Positions 15,480-18,826 of a stretch of DNA of 18,826 bases are shown one piece after another. This DNA is from a bacterium (GTDB taxonomy: Bacteria; JAJRZV01): contig JAJRZV010000086.1 of assembly GCA_024275095.1 (NCBI GenBank), forward strand, positions 1 to 18,826, written 5' to 3'. Made by a program: the position numbers and the translations under genes. The notes below the pieces were generated by a model. It was given only the letters and a program-made list of their open reading frames with translations, did no database searches and was not told where the DNA came from. Each line of letters begins with the position of its first letter. Within the stretch, counting starts at the first letter, position 1.

Positions 15480-15971
15480 TCACTCACTGAAAAGATTGTC
15501 AATATCATCATCGGTAATCTCGGCAAAGGGGGACTCCTGGGCAGCCTCCTGTTCCACCTTGGACATGAGCCTTTGAAAGATATCATTCAGCTGCGCGCTT
15601 GCCTTTTTCACCCGGAGCCTGACCAGACCCAGCGAAGAGCGGTTATCGAAAATTACAACAAGAATGACTCTTTCCCCCACGAGAGACATGTGTATGTTAT
15701 CTTTTTCACCTTCGTGAAAAATAATACTGAACTCTTTTTCCCCTATAAGACGGGCAATGCCACCCGTAGCTGCAATGTTACCTGCTGTAAGGGATGCAAG
15801 GGATGTGGTATCAAGGTTCTCTGTCTCCCCCGCACTGGCAACGAGCTGTCCATTTTTATCCACAAGGAACACGATGCGTGCGTTGGCCTCCCGTAAAAGG
15901 CGTTCCAGCACCTCTGTTATTTCCCGGAATTCCTGCTCATACATTATAAGTGGAACATTATCCACAGCCAT
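15480..15971 (-). CDS. mglB: MglB-type Roadblock/LC7 GTPase-activating protein
   Basis: 163 residues of the Roadblock/LC7 fold. The segment EANARIVFLVDKNGQLVASA (about 29-48) and the following alternating strand/helix pattern are characteristic of MglB, the GTPase-activating partner that stimulates MglA and marks the opposite pole. The C-terminus is acidic (ITDDDIDNLFSE). It lies directly upstream of mglA, the usual arrangement. Start ATG 15971 has no strong Shine-Dalgarno sequence; an internal ATG about nine codons later (MYEQEF) is possible but would cut into the family's N-terminal strand. A TATAAT element precedes the gene. The role in polarity is known for homologues; here it is inferred. 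Confidence 0.92.
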   Translation of the reverse strand: MAVDNVPLIMYEQEFREITEVLERLLREANARIVFLVDKNGQLVASAGETENLDTTSLASLTAGNIAATGGIARLIGEKEFSIIFHEGEKDNIHMSLVGERVILVVIFDNRSSLGLVRLRVKKASAQLNDIFQRLMSKVEQEAAQESPFAEITDDDIDNLFSE

Positions 15972-16006
15972 ATCGTCTGCCCCGCTGTATTATTTGTACG
16001 GAGCAC

Positions 16007-16035
16007 ATTATATCAAAATATACCTTAATATTAAA
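16007..16035 (-). promoter_or_regulatory. Candidate sigma-70 promoter for mglBA
   Basis: On the minus strand a perfect TATAAT (16007-16012) lies 36 bases before the mglB ATG. A TTTAAT element (16030-16035, 3/6 match to TTGACA) stands 17 bases further upstream. The spacing is ideal and the region is AT-rich, in the 59-base gap between porB and mglB. It would let mglBA be transcribed independently of the por operon. Confidence 0.45.
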
Positions 16036-16966
16036 AAACCTTTAAGCCTGATTTATCCAGACTCAACAAACGCTCCCATTCCTCATCCACAGCCTCCTGA
16101 ATTTTATTTATAAGCCCTCTGTTGGCCTCTGTAAAAAGATGACGGAAACGCCTCTGGCGCTTGAGAAACTCTTCTACGGGTTTTTTCTCGCGGGGTTTAT
16201 ACGTCACCCTCACCCGGCCATCCTCAATCTCGTAAAGGGGCCAGAAGCAGGTATCGGAGGCAAGCCTGGCCATTTCAACGCTCTCATGTTCAGGATAATT
16301 CCATCCGGGCACGCAGGAGGTGTACACATTGAGAAAAGCAGGGCCGTCTATCCGGAAGGCCTTTTCGGCCTTGGTGTAGAGGTCCTTCCAGTTGCCCATG
16401 GATGCCTGTGCCGCATACTTTACTGGATGAGCAGCCACAATTTCTGTCAGGCGCTTACGCGGTTGCATTTTCCCGGGAATGACCCTGCCGGCAGGGGAAG
16501 TGGTGGTGCTGGAGAAAAGGGGCGTGGCGCTGGAACGCTGAATTCCTGTATTCATGTACGCCTCATTGTTATAACACACATAAACAAACCGATGCCCTCT
16601 CTCCAGTGCTCCTGAAAGGGCCTGCAGTCCAATATCGTATGTACCACCATCACCACCAAATGCAACTACGTTAATACGCTGGGCGAGTGCACCCTTCTTC
16701 TCCAGGGCTCTGATGGCACTTTCTATACCTGCCGCCGTCGCCGCCGTATTCTCAAAGGCACTGTGCATCCATGGCACTCTCCATGCAGAATACGGGAAAA
16801 TACTGGAAGCCACCTCCAGACATCCCGTGGCCGTCACCACAACCACAGGCTCTGGAGATGCATTGAGAACGAGCTTTACCACAATGGGAATACCGCATCC
16901 TGCACACATGCGGTGTCCACCCGCAAGGGGACTACCCTTTGCTGCAATATCCTTCAACGTAGCCAT
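16031..16966 (-). CDS. porB: Pyruvate:ferredoxin oxidoreductase, beta subunit
   Basis: 311 residues, the thiamine-diphosphate-binding subunit of the four-subunit 2-oxoacid:ferredoxin oxidoreductase that interconverts pyruvate + CoA with acetyl-CoA + CO2 and reduced ferredoxin. The TPP/Mg motif begins FGGDGGTYD (103-111) and continues through CYNNEAYMNTGIQRSS. Cluster-ligand cysteines are Cys21 and Cys24 (HRMCAGCG), Cys49 (TATGCLE) and Cys218 (SCVPGW), as in the beta subunits of heterotetrameric enzymes. It ends with a typical long charged C-terminal helix. Start ATG 16966 follows a strong AGGAGGT. Oxobutyrate or oxoisovalerate versions are alternatives, but the porCDAB set with this alpha subunit favours pyruvate. 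Confidence 0.93.
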   Translation of the reverse strand: MATLKDIAAKGSPLAGGHRMCAGCGIPIVVKLVLNASPEPVVVVTATGCLEVASSIFPYSAWRVPWMHSAFENTAATAAGIESAIRALEKKGALAQRINVVAFGGDGGTYDIGLQALSGALERGHRFVYVCYNNEAYMNTGIQRSSATPLFSSTTTSPAGRVIPGKMQPRKRLTEIVAAHPVKYAAQASMGNWKDLYTKAEKAFRIDGPAFLNVYTSCVPGWNYPEHESVEMARLASDTCFWPLYEIEDGRVRVTYKPREKKPVEEFLKRQRRFRHLFTEANRGLINKIQEAVDEEWERLLSLDKSGLKVF

Positions 16967-16970
16967 TGTT

Positions 16971-16977
16971 ACCTCCT
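16971..16977 (-). promoter_or_regulatory. Ribosome binding site of porB
   Basis: AGGAGGT on the minus strand lies 4 bases before ATG 16966. In the restored porA frame the porA stop codon TAG (16976-16978) overlaps this site, consistent with tight coupling. Confidence 0.7.
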
Positions 16978-16983
16978 ATTCTC

Positions 16984-18174
16984 TCACGCCCAGATAATCG
17001 TAGCGTTTAACATCGCTACTACCTTCCAGCAGTGCCTCAAGTTGTGAAAAAACCTCATGTGCATGCTCAACCTTAAATCTCTACCTCCGAGCCCGTAGAT
17101 GCGGTTGATCAGTTTCGGCTTGCTGGAGGCTTCGTAAAGTGCAGATCTGATCTCCGTGTACATTGGTCCTGCAAAAGCCCCAAAAGAGTCTGAACGATCA
17201 AGCACCGCTACAGCTTTTGCATTCTGCAGGGCAGCACAAATTTCTTCCTGAGGAAATGGCCGAAAAACGCGCATCTTGAGCATACCAACCTTCCTGCCTT
17301 CTCTTCTCAACTGTTCAACCACATATCGAGTTGTACCCGCGGCTGTTCCTGCAATAACAATGACAAGTTCTGCATCTTCGAGGCCGTACGTTTCAAAGTA
17401 CCCGTACGAACGACCAAACCGCTTCCCGAATTCCTCTCCGATCTCTTTAACAACACGTTTCGCATGATAGTATGCTTCCGCCTGGAGACGCTTGTGTTCC
17501 ATGTAATAATCAGGAAGGTCAACAGGTCCGACAGTAATGGGATTGGAGATGTCCAGAAAATTGTAGGGACTTCGAGGTTGAGTGCCGATAAATTCTCTCA
17601 CCTCTTCATCGCTGAGTGGAGTGACATTGAAAACCGAATGAGACACGTAAAACCCGTCGGACATCACCATCACAGGAAGAAACACATCAGGGTGTTCAGC
17701 AATCCGAACAGCCTGGATGAGATTATCATAAACCTCCTGGGCGTCTTCAGAATAAAGCTGAATCCAGCCGGCATCTCTGCCGCCCATGGAATCTGAGTGG
17801 TCACAGTGAATGTTCAAGTTGGAATTGAGAGCCCTGTTGACAACCGCCATTACGAGGGGCAGCCTCAGGCTCGCCGCCACGTAAAGCATTTCCCACATAA
17901 GGGCGAATCCCTGGCTGGATGTGGCCGTCATCACACGCACCCCGCATGTGGCTGCTCCAATGCATGCGCTCATAGCAGAATGTTCACTTTCAACGGTAAC
18001 AAGCTCTGTTTGAACTTCTCCGTTGGCCACGTATTCAGCAAACTTTTCCATCACCGTTGTGGATGGAGTAATGGGATAGGCAGCCACCACGTCTGGATGG
18101 ATCTGTTTCATCGCCAGTGCTATGGTTTCATTGCCGGTAAGGGCCAGCATTTGTCTTTTTACCTGGGCACTCAT
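16984..18174 (-). CDS. porA: Pyruvate:ferredoxin oxidoreductase, alpha subunit (C-terminal frame broken)
   Basis: 396 residues as read. It is the alpha subunit, carrying the pyrimidine-binding domain of the TPP site: AAYPITPSTTVMEKFAEY (about 34-51), ESEHSAMSACIGAATCGVRV, TSSQGFALMWEMLY, NIHCDHSDSMGGRDAGWIQL. These match pyruvate-type PorA well. After GLGGRD the frame as given reads LRLSMHMRFFHNLRHCWK... and stops at 16984-16986. The neighbouring frame gives KVEHAHEVFSQLEALLEGSS then DVKRYDYLGVRE and stops at 16976-16978, which is a typical PorA C-terminus. One base is therefore missing around 17073-17077. Start ATG 18174 has GAGGTG four bases upstream. The gene follows porD by 8 bases. The enzyme is probably functional if the break is a sequencing error. 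Confidence 0.93.
   Translation of the reverse strand: MSAQVKRQMLALTGNETIALAMKQIHPDVVAAYPITPSTTVMEKFAEYVANGEVQTELVTVESEHSAMSACIGAATCGVRVMTATSSQGFALMWEMLYVAASLRLPLVMAVVNRALNSNLNIHCDHSDSMGGRDAGWIQLYSEDAQEVYDNLIQAVRIAEHPDVFLPVMVMSDGFYVSHSVFNVTPLSDEEVREFIGTQPRSPYNFLDISNPITVGPVDLPDYYMEHKRLQAEAYYHAKRVVKEIGEEFGKRFGRSYGYFETYGLEDAELVIVIAGTAAGTTRYVVEQLRREGRKVGMLKMRVFRPFPQEEICAALQNAKAVAVLDRSDSFGAFAGPMYTEIRSALYEASSKPKLINRIYGLGGRDLRLSMHMRFFHNLRHCWKVVAMLNATIIWA
17073..17077 (-). other. Frame-break point in porA
   Basis: On the minus strand the bases read AGA GAT TTA AGG. Inserting one base within the TTT/AA stretch switches into the frame AAG GTT GAG CAT, which encodes a recognisable PorA end. The break is a single-base loss next to short homopolymers. 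Confidence 0.7.
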
Positions 18175-18182
18175 TTTTCACC

Positions 18183-18479
18183 TCACACTTCTTCCATAAT
18201 CATGGTAATGCACTTCACCTTGGGAGGGCACTCTTCCGCACAGATACCACAACCTTTGCAGTGATCGTAGTCGAAGCCCTTCATCTTTCCGTCCTCCACG
18301 ATCACCGCGTCATCAGGACAATAAACCCAGCAAAAGAGGCAATTAATGCATTTGTCCAGTTCGACGACAGGACGTTGAACACGCCACTCGCCTGTGTGAA
18401 AAGCCTCGGAAGTGGCACCTCCAACGATAATGCCTCCGATATGGAGGTCTCGCCAGCCTTTAAGTTTTGCTTTCTCCAT
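18183..18479 (-). CDS. porD: Pyruvate:ferredoxin oxidoreductase, delta (ferredoxin-like) subunit
   Basis: 98 residues. Two [4Fe-4S] ferredoxin motifs are complete: C44-x2-C47-x2-C50-x3-C54-P and C74-x2-C77-x2-C80-x3-C84-P. Cys90 is an extra one near the end. The N-terminal WRDLHIGGIIVGG and FHTGEWRVQRPVV segments are typical of PorD, which passes electrons from the TPP-proximal cluster to external ferredoxin. Start ATG 18479 lies 6 bases after a perfect AGGAGG and overlaps the end of porC by 20 bases. Its TGA stop touches the ribosome binding site of porA. Order gamma-delta-alpha-beta is the Thermotoga-like arrangement. Confidence 0.95.
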   Translation of the reverse strand: MEKAKLKGWRDLHIGGIIVGGATSEAFHTGEWRVQRPVVELDKCINCLFCWVYCPDDAVIVEDGKMKGFDYDHCKGCGICAEECPPKVKCITMIMEEV

Positions 18480-18826
18480 ACACCACCTCCTGGGTCCTCT
18501 TAACAGCCTCTATGTTCTTCTCAACAATGTCTTCGTGAAAATACTTCGAAAGGATTTCCTTGATGTTTTCCACAATTTCTTCTTGCTCGAGCTCACCCCA
18601 CACTGAAAAAAACGCTGCCAGCATGGGCATGTTAGGGAGATCCCTGCCCATGGTCTCTGTGGATATACGCGTCGCAGGGAGTGTGTATATGCGGTTATTT
18701 GACATCCCGAGTTGCCTGCGTACTGTATCCACGTCTTTCTCTGTATTGAGTATAAACACGGTATTCTCATCGCAACCTTCTTTTACAAGGGGCGACTGTA
18801 TGAGAAAAGGGTCCACAACCACTACA
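18460..18826 (-). CDS. porC: Pyruvate:ferredoxin oxidoreductase, gamma subunit (5' end beyond window)
   Basis: The frame is open through the right edge, so only about the last 121 residues are seen. The visible part (VVDPFLIQSPLVKEG, ILNTEKDVDTVRRQLG, YTLPATRISTETMGRDLPNM, MLAAFFSVWGELEQEEIVEN) matches the C-terminal half of the gamma subunit domain of 2-oxoacid:ferredoxin oxidoreductases, which lies at the interface and assists CoA-dependent catalysis. The ATRISTETMGRDLPN segment is typical of the pyruvate type. GTG codons at the edge are internal codons, not starts, because an upstream in-frame codon continues. The stop lies 20 bases into porD. The operon promoter must be upstream, outside the window. 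Confidence 0.92.
   Translation of the reverse strand, partial: VVVVDPFLIQSPLVKEGCDENTVFILNTEKDVDTVRRQLGMSNNRIYTLPATRISTETMGRDLPNMPMLAAFFSVWGELEQEEIVENIKEILSKYFHEDIVEKNIEAVKRTQEVVYGESKT
18486..18491 (-). promoter_or_regulatory. Ribosome binding site of porD
   Basis: Perfect AGGAGG on the minus strand, 6 bases before ATG 18479 and inside the porC coding region. Confidence 0.65.

Noticed and set aside
16013-16050. Intrinsic terminator after porB
   Set aside because: An imperfect CTTAA/TTAAG pairing can be drawn, but it is short and AT-only, and much of it lies inside the porB end or the mglB promoter.
1-18826. Mobile elements, CRISPR arrays, toxin-antitoxin or phage genes
   Set aside because: I saw no transposase, integrase, terminal inverted repeats or regularly spaced repeats, and there is no gap large enough to hold an array.

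Overview
The window looks like a chromosomal segment from an anaerobic bacterium, probably Gram-negative. An archaeal origin is excluded by a primary sigma factor, a bacterial DnaG tail and Dxs. The order dnaG–rpoD–tRNA(CAT)–C4 zinc-ribbon gene recalls Desulfobacterota/Deltaproteobacteria, and an MglA/MglB polarity pair and a four-subunit pyruvate:ferredoxin oxidoreductase fit that lifestyle. I would not name a genus. Coding density is very high: no gene-free stretch exceeds about 75 bases, and I see no insertion sequence, CRISPR array, prophage or riboswitch.

Bases 1–14827 are one almost gap-free rightward run. It starts with housekeeping genes: the C-terminal end of probable dnaG (frame broken at an A7 run), rpoD, a tRNA with anticodon CAT, and a coiled-coil/zinc-ribbon protein. 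Next come two isoprenoid genes (ispA-type prenyl synthase and dxs), a histidine phosphatase and a ComF-type phosphoribosyltransferase-fold protein. These genes overlap or abut each other.

Bases 7013–14827 hold the most interesting part: eight genes with gaps of at most 21 bases. They are FtsX/MacB-type permease 1, permease 2, a DUF4418 membrane protein, permease 3, a divergent ABC ATPase, a canonical LolD/MacB-type ATPase, a polytopic membrane protein with a C-terminal DUF2318 (CxxC...CxxC...GGC) domain, and a ResB-like membrane protein. The DUF2318 + FtsX permeases + ATPase core resembles the iron-uptake locus cj1660–cj1663 of Campylobacter. Here there is no P19 or FTR1-like gene, and DUF4418, a third permease, a second ATPase and a lone ResB-like protein are present. 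My inference is a metal or redox-cofactor handling complex with cysteine-rich extracytoplasmic faces.

Bases 14859–18826 run leftward and converge on the transport operon with a 31-base gap. Reading from the right edge they are porC (cut by the window), porD, porA (reading frame broken near its C-terminus), porB, then mglB and mglA behind a plausible promoter of their own. The Por complex links pyruvate, CoA and acetyl-CoA/CO2 to ferredoxin. MglB/MglA form a small-GTPase switch for cell polarity.

Both broken frames (dnaG and porA) are single-base losses in short homopolymer contexts, and in each case the neighbouring frame restores a convincing family C-terminus. Sequencing or assembly error is therefore the leading explanation.
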